Source: Datnioides undecimradiatus | Taxonomy: Eukaryota > Chordata > Actinopteri > Lobotiformes > Datnioididae | DNA: 64,000 bases | Reading direction: 5' to 3' | Assembly: GCA_008933995.1 (NCBI GenBank) | Contig: WARS01000026.1 | Coordinates: forward strand, 8,939,001 to 9,003,000 | Shown: in pieces, positions 12,401-32,233 of the stretch | Position numbering within the stretch: the first letter of the stretch is position 1 | Layout: every line of letters starts with the position of its first letter | Notes under the pieces: generated by a model | Told to the model about the DNA's origin: nothing | The model's database searches: none | Seen by the model: the letters and a program-made list of their open reading frames with translations, nothing else | Program-made: the position numbers and the translations under genes

Positions 12401-15400
12401 CCTCCCTCATTGAAAAATGCAGAATCTATAAATATTCAGACATGTTTCATTTCAAGTTTGACTACTGGACACAAGATGTCCATTTCTGTGTCGAGAGGGC
12501 CCTTATAATTCTGAAAATGGGTAATTTGAGAAACATATAATGGAAAATCTTCTACCCAGCTGTGTTTAGTGAGGCCACTTTCTGGATAGATGGATGTTAT
12601 TGGAAATGTGGTTCCACAGAGTGTGCGCTTGCACGTGCCCCCAGAGCAAGGACACACAAGCTATTGAATTTAGCAACAGGGGGACCAAAACCTCAGCTAA
12701 AATGTTCCCTTTTCCAGGAAAGGGAGATTAACAGAAAGGACAGCTACTTTGAGGCCAGGGTTTGCTACAAGGAAACCACGTACAAACTGATGAAACCCAT
12801 CAAGTCAGCCAAAAAAATAATACGCATTGCAACGACAGGGACTCCAGGCACAAATAAAACACACAAAAAACCCTGTCTTAAAAGTGAAGTGTGTAGGATT
12901 TAAAGGAATTTGTTGGAAAAATATAATACAGTATTGGCTTAGAAAGAGCCCATTCTAAGAGCTGCAATAAAATGTTTTCAAACGGCATCTGTAGTTTCTT
13001 CACCAAATGCTGACTCAATTTTGAGTTTTGTCTCCATGGAAGTCAAACCTCAGCAGAAAGCAAACATCAAAAACTTGGTCAAACCCAAGATTTATGTGCA
13101 CTAGTCTGAGGTGTCGGAGATAGAAAAACGTCTCTTTGGTTCTCCATCATGGCACAGAGTGCAGGCCCAGAGTCTACTGAGGTTTGTTTTTGGCTGTCGC
13201 AACACAATCATCATCCTGACCTGCCCCAGCCACTGGATAATGACTGTTTCCTCTTCTCCAAAATGAAATTCAAGCTAAAGGGTTGCTGCTTTGACACAGT
13301 GGAAGAGGTCCAATGAGTGACGCTTTATGAGGTTACATAACAAGACTTCTGGGGAGTGATCTTACTGTGGCAGGAGTGCTGGAAGCAGTGTATCAGACAA
13401 ACCAAACACTGCCTCTGAAGAGGGCCTTGTATTTATCATGTATTTAATGTTTTATGGCAGCCACTGTAAGTTCTCCTTAATGCTTGGAAGTGGAGGTTGG
13501 TTTCAACCTCAACACTGGATGCTATTAAATCCTATGCGCTGTTACCTTAATGACTACAGACATGTTGCTTTTACATCAGTAATAATAAGATGCTTTGAAA
13601 AACTAGTTAAGAGTAACATTATTTGTTTCACTCCCATCCACTTTGATTGGTCAAACAGATCAGTGACAGATGCTGCATCAATGACTCTACGTGTGTTAAA
13701 ACACTTTGAAGCAAATGCCTCCTATTTTAGAATGTTATTCATTGAATAAGGCTCTGCATTGATCACATTTGTACCACCTAAACTAATGTTCAAGCTTTAA
13801 GGGCCTAAGTCACTGAAATTCCATCTGTAAGTGATCATGTGACCTCTTGACCTCAGACAGTGAGTATGGATACCACCTGTTCATTGGCCATGGTTATCAA
13901 CACAGGACCGCCGCAGGGTTCCTTCCTTAGTACCCTCTTTTTCAGTCTGTTCCCAGAAGACACTGCTGCCAAATATCATGACAGCATTGTGAAATTTGCA
14001 AAAGTCAACACAGTGACTGGTCTCATAAATAACAGCAAAGAGGGCGCCTATAGGAAGGAGGTGAGGCATCTATCCATGTGGTCTCAAAACACAACAGACA
14101 GTGTTGATTTTAGTCGAGTCCAAAACGGTTCAGGCACCAATTTATGTGACCAGTTAAATTATTGAAATCATGCAGAACAGATTTTGGGCCATTCAGATCT
14201 CAGATTCCCTCTTGTGGTTTCTGTACACTAGTTGTGTGGTTAGAGACTATACTTTCTGAGGTGTCTTAAAAAAACATGGCATATCCACAAAAACCTTGAT
14301 CAGTTTCTACCGGGCTGCCATAGAGAGCCTCTTCACAGGAAGCACACTGATGTGGTTTGGCATCCTGTCTGAACAAGACCACAAACAACTATGAGGAACA
14401 GTAAAAACAGCTTTAAAAATGAAATCAGAGGATCATCACTGCCACAGCTTCAGGACATTAACTCTACTCCCTGCAGAAGGAAGGTCCTAAGTATCATGGA
14501 AGACACAAGGCAGCCAGCACATGCTCTGTTCTTACTCATCCCTGCAGAAAAAAAAAACAACACTCACACAGGAACCAGAGCTGAGACCAGCTCCATCAAA
14601 GACAGTTGTTATGCCCTGGCTATAAGCATAATGAACAACAGATATTTATGATATTTATCGTTTCTGTTATTTCAGCTGTTTTATATATAGATTCAAGGGT
14701 TGAGAGAGGCTGGCTACATGTGTTTCAGTGCATTTGAATGCACTTGGTGCTTTTTAAGTATACACTGAACTTGAACCTTGAAGTGGTCTGGATTTGTTAC
14801 CAAATGTGAGTGGAGTGAAAGATGGATTTGGGGGGGGGGGGGGTCTCCAGGGTCCTGTGCTGATGAGGTCAGGGGTTGGGAGACTAATGATTTACAAAGA
14901 GGATTAAGTGTGCAGAACATGGGATAAGCAAGTTTTTGTTGGAGACAAATGACATGGTGACACAATAGGGAGAGAATAGAGTTTAATGGACCGAATTAAG
15001 CCTTTTTATGGTAAAAAGCTGGGTAGCACAAGATGTTTCTTTGAGTTTGTGAGTCTTTGGTAGAATGAGGATTATTTAAAAATAGCTTCTTATAACAATA
15101 TAAAAATCCTCCGAGATGGAAATTTATAAACTATATTATGGCCTGAAAATTTTGCAAAATATGTGTTTCTGCAATGAAAACATTTTGACTCATCACAGAG
15201 GAAAAAGCACATGTGAAAATAAGTTTTAGTCTCCTGGTACTGCGCATGCTGCTGACACTGTAACGGCTTACTTGGAAGCTTAATTACACAACTTACTTAG
15301 AACTGAGCCATTGTTAATGTTGTTAGGAGTGTAATAATCCCACAATGCAACGCATCATATTTTATAGATTCAAAAACATTGGAGCTGTCGGTGATGACGC

Positions 15401-18400
15401 AAAACAATTGTGATTCATGAGATATCAATTTACTGATCATCACGGAGAAAACAATTGAGTGTCTATTATACAGTAAGGGGTGGACGAGGGAGTGGGTAAG
15501 TTTAAGTGTGGGAATATTGTCTTATCCCCTCAGGGGATAAGACTCAGTGCCACATTCAAGTAAGCAGGAAATTTGTATTTTTAGCTGCTTGCTGACACAC
15601 AAGCTGCATAAACACACACACGCAGGCATACGCACAGGCACGCACATACACACCTCTTGTTTGCATCCAAAAAGAGAGGCTCCAGTCGAGCTGACACAGA
15701 GTACAGAGTTGTGATCTCAGGAGGATGGTACGGAGTTTCTCCTTCCCCTCTATCTTGCACCGGAGCCGCTTCAACATCTGCCTCCTCGGGAACGTTGAAG
15801 GAAAGCAGTCTATAAAATGTTTATGTAATAAAAAAGGGAAAGCAAGGTGCTGGTCAGTCTGACCGTGGGTGGGGTGAGAGCTTGAATCGCAACAAAGAAT
15901 TTCTTTAAATTGAGGCAGGGCTTGGCTCACTCTCGATTTCTCCAGTCCACCTCCACAATGCTCTCCACACCCTTGGTCAGTTCTTTCACTCGTACAAGGT
16001 TGTGCTGCTGCTGCATGGCCTGCAGAAACTTGGACAGCTGTGGGGTAAACCATTGAATAAACGTGTGATAATGGAAATTAACGAAAATTGTATTATATAA
16101 GCAAAATGTCACAATCTGGACATCTATGTACCTTTTTGTAGCTTGATTTCTTGATATCAAGTTGCTTTCCACTTGGGCTGAAACAAAAACATTGAGATTA
16201 AATAAAATAAAAAATACATTGCCAGTAGTACATTAAATTACTCCTCTCTACTTTCTATAAGATAAAATGTACATTACCAGCAGGAAAACATGTGGTTGCG
16301 GAGAAATGTACTGGTCAGCAGAGGGAGCTCTGACTTCTTCACCTTGCACTTGAGAGCATGCAGAAAACACTGCAACAGCAGGGCGTCCATTATCTCTGTG
16401 GAATCAGCGTTAGACCTGGGTCACATCCTTTTCTCTCTGAACGTGCTCTCATTTTGCCACATCCAAAAAAATGTTATTCTCCAGTTGTATCAACAAAACA
16501 CAACCACATGCTCGCAAAAATAACCCAGCATGTCCTCAAGATCGCCCTGCAACCATTTAGCAGTTAATGTCTCAATTTGATTTGAGGATAACAGCACTTA
16601 TGAAGCTGAGTCTTGTTAAAGCTAATTCCGTGCAACTGTGGTGGTGAGCAGGGGTGGAAGTGACAGATAACATTTTTGGTTGACTTTGTAGTCATTTTCT
16701 AAATCTCTAATTTCACATAATTGTACTTTTTAAATGCATTTCAGGTTTCAGAGTAAAGACAAAAGACACACAAAAAAGTCCTGGTAAGAATGGAACAAAA
16801 GAAAGTGGCACAAAGCAAACACACCTAAAATGCTGCGTGCTGGGTATGGCTAAATGCTAATTGCTAAAATGTCCACAGTGCATCATACAAGCTGATTGTT
16901 GAGGACTTTATGGTGCACAAAGGTTGGGAAATGCTGCTCAGACAGTTAAGTAGAAACAACCCAACTACAGAGACAACAACCACTGCCCAGGCACTAATAT
17001 TTTATATATTATTGCTTTTTGCACCTGCAGCGGTGTCCATAACTTTTTATTTATTGTTGGTCATCATTTGTGTGTAGCTATTTAAGGTTTGCCCTCTGTT
17101 AAGGTTAATTCTGGTAAGAGAGAAAGGCTAACTTGCATCAGATGTTCACAGAGGTTGAAAAAGTAATTCACCGTCACTTCTACAACTTGAAAAAGTTCTT
17201 TTATGATATTATAAATAATTGGTACTGTTACTAAATCTGATACCTTGTGGCATTTTCTGGTCATCCTGGTTCCCCTCTTCTTCTTCTTCTTTGCCCTTTT
17301 CACCCTTTTCCTCCTCCTCCCACTGCTGCTGCTCAGCCAGATTTAGCTCCTCAATACCAGAACAGGCTTGATCTGTCACTGTTTCGCTGGGGCTCTGCTC
17401 CTCCTCCACAACCTTTTCAACCTCTTCCCCCTCTTCCTCATCGACCTCACATTCTTCCCCATCCACCACTTGTCCTTCAATCTCTGTATCTGGTAAAGAC
17501 GGAGGACTCGACTTGTCTCCAAAGGCCCTAAAAATGTGTATAAAAACATATGTGCAAAGTTTCCTTGACCATAAAGCAGAACCCTGCAAATGTAATCATA
17601 ATCATTTAAACTATATCAGCCAATATGCTTTTTTTAAATATAATAATTTAAGAAGCCAGGAAAATTATCTTTCCTGTTGAGAATTAAATGACAAGATTGA
17701 TGCAACTTTTATATCTGTCTGGAACATAAATAGCTGCTTGTTCACTCAACTCGACTAGAGGCTGAGGAAAACTGTTCACCGGCTCACTGTTTCCTGACAT
17801 TTCAGGTCTTCATGCTAAGCTAAACTAACCATCTCCTGGCTGGAGCTTAATAGTGAAAGGACAGACATGAGAGTGGTACTAATGTTCTCATTAAATCTTG
17901 CAAGAAAATGCTAAATTACCACTTAAAACAAAAACATTAAGCCACAAAACTACAAAGGCCTGAACTCTGCAGAAGGGAGCTACTCACCAGAGATTGTCCA
18001 TGTACGTGTGGAGAACACACACTCCTCTCCCTTTCATACCTGAACTGTGCATCTCTGCACTAGACACTGCAGCAGTGCCAACTGCAACAGGAGCTCTGCA
18101 AACAACCAGAGGAACAGTGTTACACTTGAATCTGTGAGGAACATGTGACAGGTTTCTCCAAACCTGGTATCATGGCGTACCTATTGTTTACTACTGTAAC
18201 AGCACAACAGTTGCCCTGTTTCACATCTGGTAGGCCACTGGAAGGGACCACCACACCTGGCAGCATGAGATCTGAGGGGAAAGTGCAATTCTTGTTTTTA
18301 ATTCCAATCTTAATGTACAACATTAAACATTTGTCTGGATGTTTGCATTAAAAAGAGGCACATACCTGCCCCTCCGATCAACTTCTGAAGCACAGGAGGC

Positions 18401-19493
18401 CATGTCCTGAATGTTGGCAGGAGAGCAGGGTAGCGCCAAAGCACATACACTGAAAAATATAAAAATGCACAGTTAAAACAATTAACTTGAATGAGCTGAC
18501 AGTATATATCCATTCAATCATATCAGTGTAATTTGGTAATAGGCTTTTTACCTGTAGGATAAAGTCGTTTCTCCAGTTCAAAGAACAGCGGATTTTTGTG
18601 AAGAACATAAAGTGTCACGGCATCTCCCTTATGTGCATAAATCTTCACTACATTTAATTCCTCTTTGTTGGGAACCAGCTCCGACAGCTCATCAGCAGAG
18701 AGTGAAGGGAAGGCTGCAGATATGTCGGCTTTGAGCTTTCTCCTAATGGTAAGAACAAAAACAAGTTTCAAAAGTCTCAAAAGGCTAATTTCATAATGTC
18801 TGGTTAATACTCCTGGTGCAGATACATACATTTCCATGCAATATTTTGAACACTTTTCTTTTTGAAAATCATTTGAACTGTTTGCCTTTAACTGAACATA
18901 TCCCACTGCTGTTTTTGTTGATGCAAACTGAAATGTGTATATATTTTCAGAAAATCCTTATGACTGGAAAATTGTTGGTTGTTATTCTGTCTTATAGCAC
19001 TGAAGTTTGCAGGCATTTACAACCTAGTCAGGGTCATCCCCCAAAACAGAGCAGAGAACTAAACAGAGGCTGCTCTTGACAACACTGGATTTTGACAAGA
19101 GGAAGTCAGACAGGCAAAGAAATATTAAGGTAAAAATCCAACTCTGGAGTGTGAACTCAGTTGTGCACAAACAAATGTAAAATGCTAACCTAGCTGAATA
19201 TGGGATTGCTATCTACAACTCACTAACAAGAGATAGACAGTGCTGCTGAGTCTATGTAGTGCTGCTTAACTGCTGTTGATTTACGCAAACCTCTGATGAG
19301 GTAAACGTTGGAACCCCAACGTTGGTGCAGTTTTCAATAAAACGTGACAAAAACAAAACTGGCATAGACTTTAGTGAGGAATAAACGGTGACAAGTGACG
19401 AGTCTGCATTGAGCTGGCAGCAGCAGTACTGACTCACCTGTCTGATCCTTTGATGGCGGTGTTGGATTTGACACGAAACGGTCTGGCAAACAT
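9451..19493 (-). CDS. eif2d: Eukaryotic translation initiation factor 2D (ligatin), 15 coding exons
   Basis: Coding exons, 5' to 3' on the minus strand: 19438..19493, 18552..18742, 18366..18449, 18181..18271, 17988..18095, 17244..17527, 16278..16395, 16132..16177, 15931..16037, 15654..15809, 11991..12080, 11468..11563, 10552..10672, 9618..9792 and 9451..9521. They join in frame to 597 aa (human about 584). The cytosolic protein delivers tRNA to the 40S P site without GTP and helps recycle ribosomes. The N-terminus (MFARPFRVKSN) opens the DUF1947-type domain (about 1-90). A PUA domain follows (about 91-172, with GADLMLPGVVVPSSGLP), then a Glu-rich linker from exon 6 (about 177-271). A winged-helix/SWIB-like region lies at about 280-480 (CFLHALKCKVKKSELPLL; ELTKGVESIVEVDW). 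The SUI1/eIF1 domain is at about 485-580 (KNLEVYGLDP; VQIQGNQIHQVG). The tail is lysine-rich (KGGKKK). The start matches the human N-terminus. Intron 10 (12,081-15,653) carries a dead LINE. Confidence 0.95.
12870..13110 (+). repeat. Degenerate dispersed repeat starting gtgtaggattt
   Basis: The segment begins aagtgaagtgtgtaggattt and continues aaaggaatttgttggaaaaa, then a run matching the start of an abundant teleost repeat. It lies in eif2d intron 10, just upstream of the LINE fragment. The right boundary is unclear and the class is not assigned. Confidence 0.45.
13480..14785 (+). mobile_element. Dead L2/CR1-type LINE fragment, antisense in eif2d intron 10
   Basis: Broken frames read, in order, typical reverse-transcriptase segments of a fish non-LTR element. 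These are LNDYRHVAFTS (about 13,540-13,575), WSNRSVTDAASMTL, FRMLFIE, then NTGPPQGSFLSTLF (about 13,890) and IVKFAKVNTVTGLI. They are followed by the post-RT region FYRAAIESL-like (about 14,305) and the terminal ALAISIMN. The catalytic aspartate box (normally FADD) is changed to FAKV, and stops and frameshifts are frequent, so it is inactive. It ends near a gaacttgaaccttgaa tail typical of these elements. It lies on the strand opposite to eif2d transcription. Confidence 0.75.
14830..14843. repeat. G homopolymer
   Basis: An uninterrupted run of about 14 G just downstream of the LINE tail. It is likely length-variable and a possible assembly weak point. Confidence 0.8.
17740..17930 (+). repeat. 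Dispersed teleost repeat (GCTAAGCTAAG family), copy 2
   Basis: In eif2d intron 5 (between the exons at 17988 and 17527) the plus strand reads tcatgctaagctaaactaac, then ctcctggctggagcttaata and gacatgagagtggtactaat. This is the 3' half of the same family as at 3,400-3,640. Confidence 0.6.
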
Positions 19494-20859
19494 GTTCTCT
19501 GTAAATAAACAGCCACTGTGACGATTTTAGCATGTCCGCCTCTGGGAAATCCTAGCTGTTTTCATTATGTCGGCAGATAAACTCTTAACGCCTCTGTACC
19601 GGCGTAATAGCCTGATGTGGTTGTTGAACTAGCTTTACTGTTAATAGCGGTTCCTCGTTGGGTACGATGGTCCGACACATATTTACTTCCGGTGTGAAAC
19701 TATAGTGTGGCAGTTTGTTCCGCGGGACAAATGGAGCACGTGGACGTACGGTGAGAAAAACAATATCTTTGTGTTTTAGTTTTCAGTAATAATGTCCAAT
19801 CCATATCCCAGAGCAGGGTGCATATGAACGGTGGAAAACTATAGGTGAGCATTTCCAAATACCCACCAGGTATGTAAAAGGTCCGCAAGAACGTAGATAA
19901 GCACAAACAGCAAGTTGAACCAATTAGTTGAGTTAGTTTTGAGTTGAGGTAAAGGTTACTTTATTAGTTTAAGGGGCACTTAAGACATTCTTATTACACA
20001 GGATGCCAGCTGCCTTGGTCCAATACAGGTCCAAATGATGTCCAAGTTCCAACAGCTCCATGTCTTACCCATGTCTGTCTGGGATGGATATGGTATTGCT
20101 GGATAAACAATAAAAATGTCTTTGATTATTATTTAAGATATAGGGCCTCAGAGACAAAAGTTTCCAAGCCATTAGTCATTTGTGACAAATTATTAAAAAA
20201 ATAAAACTCATGTGTAACAAACAGGTGGCACGAGATACATATCAAATCAAGCCTGTACGCCACAGGTGTCTTGACATACTTTTGCTAATCAAATCTTCAA
20301 GTGCATGCTGGATTAATCTTTTTTTTTTTTTTTTGGCCAGCCAGCATTTGTCACCTTGTTTGTTTTGGTCCTTGCTCTATGTAAGAAAAAAAAAATCCTG
20401 GGCCTCATAGTCCCGCCTCTTTAATGGCCATCAGCCAATCATGGCTCAGGATTTAAGGGTGGCAGTTGGTTGGTAGTAGGGGTCCCCCTACCCCGTTCCA
20501 CACCCTCCTTTACCCAGGCACGCCCCTGTTGGACCGTTAGAGAGAGAAATGCTGATTTACGTCCACCGTTCCAGTCCGGAAGTTAAACTATTTCTTTATC
20601 TAATGACGTCTATTCGTTTTAATGTCATTTTATGTATGAAGTGATATTACACGGTGTGAACTCCGGGCTAAGTTGTTGAACTGTCTGACAGTCTGTCAAG
20701 TGGACTTCCTGGACAGTCACCGGTTCAGCTGCTTGTGGAGGACTTGAGTGAGAGCTGTCTGGCTATCCTGGCTAGCGGTGGGCTAATATCATACAAGGAC
20801 AAAATGAGCTAGGTGTTAGCTAAGATAGTAAACTCGCACCTTTTGGACACTTTTCACCC
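19494..20859. promoter_or_regulatory. Shared upstream region of eif2d (-) and mapkapk2 (+)
   Basis: The two genes are head to head with about 1.37 kb between start codons. Near eif2d the sequence has an ETS-like acttccggtg (19,685-19,694) and GC-rich patches. Near mapkapk2 it has a GC box-like cccgcctc (about 20,412), a CCAAT box at 20,435-20,439 and a CRE/AP-1-like TGACGTC at 20,604-20,610. No clear TATA box is seen for either gene. A T-run at 20,320-20,334 and an AT-rich tract separate the two likely promoters, so this may be two promoters rather than one bidirectional one. Confidence 0.5.
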
Positions 20860-28146
<7,287 letters not shown>

Positions 28147-31100
28147 TGAAATGAAGACCTTTTAAGAGGTACTCAGTTTCACGCAAACACACACACATAT
28201 GCATGAAATAGAAAAAATGCTGCTACAAAAAGCTGTGTGCATTGTCAAGTTTGGGTTTCTTCCTGTTAGCCTTATTATTTTAAAAAGTAAAATGCAGATA
28301 AGCATTTTAATAATTGTGCTTTAAGGACTTCTAAATTCTATCTGTGTATTGAAAAGTATTTTTGTATGTGCACTAAGCTCATTCATACAACTACTGTGTG
28401 TTGTATATTAGGACGGCTATTATTCTCAGTTATTTGAGGCATTTGAGTGTGCTTTGTTGGCATCAACCTACAGACTGTTTTTAGGCTGTTTTTCTGTCTT
28501 CTCTGATTTTCTGTTCTCATTTTTCAAAAAATATCTGGACAGACTTGAGGGTGCTGTCCTGACAGTATGATTGATGATTTTATTGACTGACCATTAACAA
28601 AAGCCACAACCTTTGTTTTGTGTGCTGATGTGATATCCAAGGTATTTCCCCTGCCACAAAAAATAAGTTTTCTTGCCACAATGTGGTAGAGAAGTATCTG
28701 AAACTTGCATACCAAGCGTAGTCAGAATCACAGCCTACTTGTGAGATGGGTGATAATTGCATTTGGTTGAGAAAACTGTGGCGCTAACTAGACTCTTCAT
28801 GCTTCTGTTGCATTCATTGTTTCCAGAGCAGTAATACAAAAGAGGTGCATGAGGTTTGTTCTGTGAAAGACATGGAAACAGTAAACTGGAGCAGGAGTGA
28901 CAAGTTGTATGACGAACAGTGATGCACATTATTATGATTATCCTGTCTGTCTTCTACTCTGGATTAAATCTCATGATATTCTTTGTGGTTTTATGTTTTG
29001 TTCAATCAGTAAGCTGTTCACCATTAGCATCAAGCCAAATAAATTTGCTGTGGCTCAATTGTTTTTCAGAAATAAAGGATGTTTTGGTTGCATATTCACG
29101 CAAATCACATTTGCACTGAAATCAGTGTGCAAAGGAAAATAATCAGAAAGAGGTTTTCACTGAAAATCCACAGGGTTCCTTCCGTTTGCTCTGAAAAGGC
29201 AGGATGTAGTTTGCAAAATGTATAAAATGAGTGATCAGGCTACTGTATTTCTAATGGTGGCTCTGTAAGAATAATCAAGACATACATTAACTTCTAAAGT
29301 ATATTGGCTATTGGGTCAGTTGCCTGTTTTGTTTTGTGGGGATTTGAGTAACTTTATTTAGCTAATTTAATGCTCTGCCTCCAAAGAATGTGTGAGAGCC
29401 ACTGACTGAGCCAAAGACTTTCGCTCAGCAAGCAGCAGCTAAAAACAGTGTATGGAGGCAGAATAATTACATATCTAACTTTATGAACTCGAGTTTATTT
29501 TGTTTATTTTGACCAAACCAGAGTGGGTGACAATGGAAAAACTAACTGAGATAGTTTTGGTGAATTTTATTTTGTTTTTATTGAGTTTGAATGAACTGTT
29601 TCATGACGGTCTTAATTGTTGATCTCAATTCGGTAAAAGGAGAGGTACAGCTGTATTTTTTATTTGTTTGTTTGTTTAACTAGGAAAACATGTTCAAGAA
29701 TCTTTTCTTTACCGAAAATAGTGTGTTGATCAATTGCTAGTTCGCCTTTCGCAGACCCATCTGAAAATCTGGGTAGGATGGGTTGGTGGTGATGGGGGCA
29801 CATTAAAACACACTTGTGTGCTAATATATCAACAAACAACAGGCTAATTGTTTGGGGTGATGGTGTTTGCTTTGAAAATGTTATCTTCTTGCCCAACCCA
29901 AGTAACCTCTGCTGAATCTGAAGATTGTTGTCATATGTGGAGGTATGCGCACATTTTGCTGAGCTAGGAAATTGAATAAAAGAAACTTCTTGAAACGGTG
30001 GTAGAGCACTTGAAAAATTGTTAAAAGATAAACATGATAGGATTTCATGTTAGCATTAAACTCAAGTGATAATAACCACATTACTTATATTTGCTCTGTC
30101 AGAAACTGAATTACATTATCCAGGGAACATTTAAATGCAATGACAAACAACCCAATAGTTTGTTAAAGAAAGACAGTCAGTTGAAAATGCTGTCCTCCAT
30201 CCAAATAAAATGGTTTAAAAAATCACCAGCGGTCTATTTTAACACTTAAATGAGCATGCACCGGTACAGTTGTTTAGATGTGATACATGCACCATACTTT
30301 AAATTCAGCATTCACTGATCTTCTCATTTTCAAGGAATTCCCAAGCAGAAAATTCCCAAATATGTTTCAAATTAGCATCATTCTTAAATTACAATCCAGA
30401 CCATCTGCAGTTTCCAGTGAAATCCATTCATGCCAAAAAATAGTTTCGGTTTTACCTTATGGTACAGCTCACAACAGCAGATCAGCTCCAGACTGAACAT
30501 TTAGTTTTTGCTGTCATATAATTGGGACTATTTAGCCTTTTAGGCTTTCAGGCTGTAGTGGGATCCTTGAATCAACAACGCCCACAGAAAATTCTTTGGA
30601 TTAAACATGATGTTCTCATTAGAAGATAATATTTTCAGCTTTTGCATCCTGTTTTAATTCAGACTGTCTTTGTGGCACATTCAGAGAGACACACACACAC
30701 AGAAAACAAAGCTGTCTTGCCAGATACAAAATATTAATTTTGTCTGTTGTATATAGTAGATTGTAGGGAGATTTGGACATTGATCATAAGTAAATGATTA
30801 ATCTAACATCAAAGCTTTTAAGGGACATTGTGTTCCTGGAAACTTTTTAATTTCCCCTCACCAATTACTGCTACTTTGGATAAATTTGTGAGGAAGGATT
30901 GCCATTCATAATTAATGTTGACAGCATGGTTATAACAGAATGAAAAGCATTACTTCTTAAACATAATGATAATAACATCACTTGGGGAAAGAAATTAGTA
31001 TTCACATATTTGTTTTTAGTTTCAGACTAAAGGTTCTTTTTGACCAAAGAATGTTGTGCTGTGACTAAAAATCTGCCAAGTCCTTCGCACTAAAGAGTCC

Positions 31101-32228
31101 CATCTGTGTATCCTCAGGTTCCCTCTCCTCTCAAATGGGATGTAATTGTTTGGTGATTAAGGTCTATTATTTGCTGAACAGCTTCCATTTTCGAATCAGC
31201 ACGTTGTCTTTTCCTTTTTAAAAGGAACTGGGGTAGCAGATTTGGGGGGGTGTAATCCTTGTATCTCTGTCTCCAATTTTCTTTCTTTGAGGAAGGACAT
31301 GAATGGTGAGGCCCATTTTGAAGACAATCTTCAGGTTGATTATGGAGGTCTTCTGTCCGCAGGCAGCAACGCAAAAACATATGTTGACTCTCTCCACAGT
31401 TTGAACACTGTAATTGACAAAAGTAGCGAGTACGTGAGGCAGGCAGGAACAAAGCACGAAAAAATTTTTAAGGAGGATGATTGTGGATGAATCACAGGGT
31501 TTGTCCTACTTTGTAAATATTGAAACATACATTGTATAATGGACAAAAGTATGAAGCAATTCAGAAAGATGTTGAACTCAAACAAAACTGCAGGAGAAGA
31601 AACACATACCAATTACAGCGTCTAGTCTGCGTCGTTAAATTTTCTATACCATAACCCTCCCACTCTCTCCATAACCTCCACTCCACAACAATAAACTACA
31701 CGCCAGCCTTTGAGTGGCTGTGCTAATGATAAGGCATGACACAGTAAGGGAAAACACGGTTGTTAAAAAGCAGATGTTTGTACCGGTTCACAGATGGCAT
31801 TGATATTGACATGGCTGGAGGTGATATGTTATAGTACAGGTTCTACATGCAAGTGGAAAAATGTATGTGCTCTAATGAGACTGGGTGGTGGGAGCTGCAG
31901 CTGCGTAGAGAGGGGGGATATTTACTCTATACCAACAACATATTCCACTCAGTCTGAGAAAGACACAGGCAACGGGAGCAAGGCAGGAGGCATCGTCTCT
32001 GATCAACCAATCGGTAGGTATACTGTAACTACTGTACAATTTAAAAAGTGGAGCAGAGAGAATTACATTTGTCTGAAATTACTTAACCATTGAATTCAGT
32101 GCTAGTGTAAAACATTTAAGTAACGTTTTAGTATCCGCTTATTACAGATTAGGGATTGGGTTATTAAGGATATCCCACATTTGACTCCATATCAAGTTTA
32201 AATTACGTCTTCTTCTTGCTGGCTTCAG
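28147..32228. other. mapkapk2 3' UTR and spacer to fibromodulin
   Basis: The first part must be the mapkapk2 3' UTR. AATAAA motifs at 29,038 and 29,071 are candidate polyadenylation sites, with another at about 29,975. No gene is recognised in the rest. In particular I saw no IL-10 family exon, although IL10 flanks MAPKAPK2 in mammals. The right end should contain the fmod promoter and a non-coding first exon; a possible donor (tcg|gtaggt) lies at 32,013/32,014. Confidence 0.5.
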
Positions 32229-32233
32229 TGATC
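32211..32233 (+). other. fmod: Splice acceptor and 5' UTR just before the fmod start codon
   Basis: A pyrimidine-rich tract ends ctggcttcag at 32,228, directly before tgatcATG. This implies that the first coding exon begins at 32,229 and that a non-coding exon lies upstream. The arrangement (non-coding exon, main LRR exon, last exon) is usual for this proteoglycan family. Confidence 0.6.

Noticed and set aside
17247-17531. Proline-rich 94-codon plus-strand frame
   Set aside because: It is the reverse strand of the Glu-rich eif2d exon 6.
31114-31490. Overlapping open frames on both strands, including a 112-codon minus-strand one
   Set aside because: Composition looks random, no motif is recognisable, and it sits in the spacer before fmod without good flanking splice sites.
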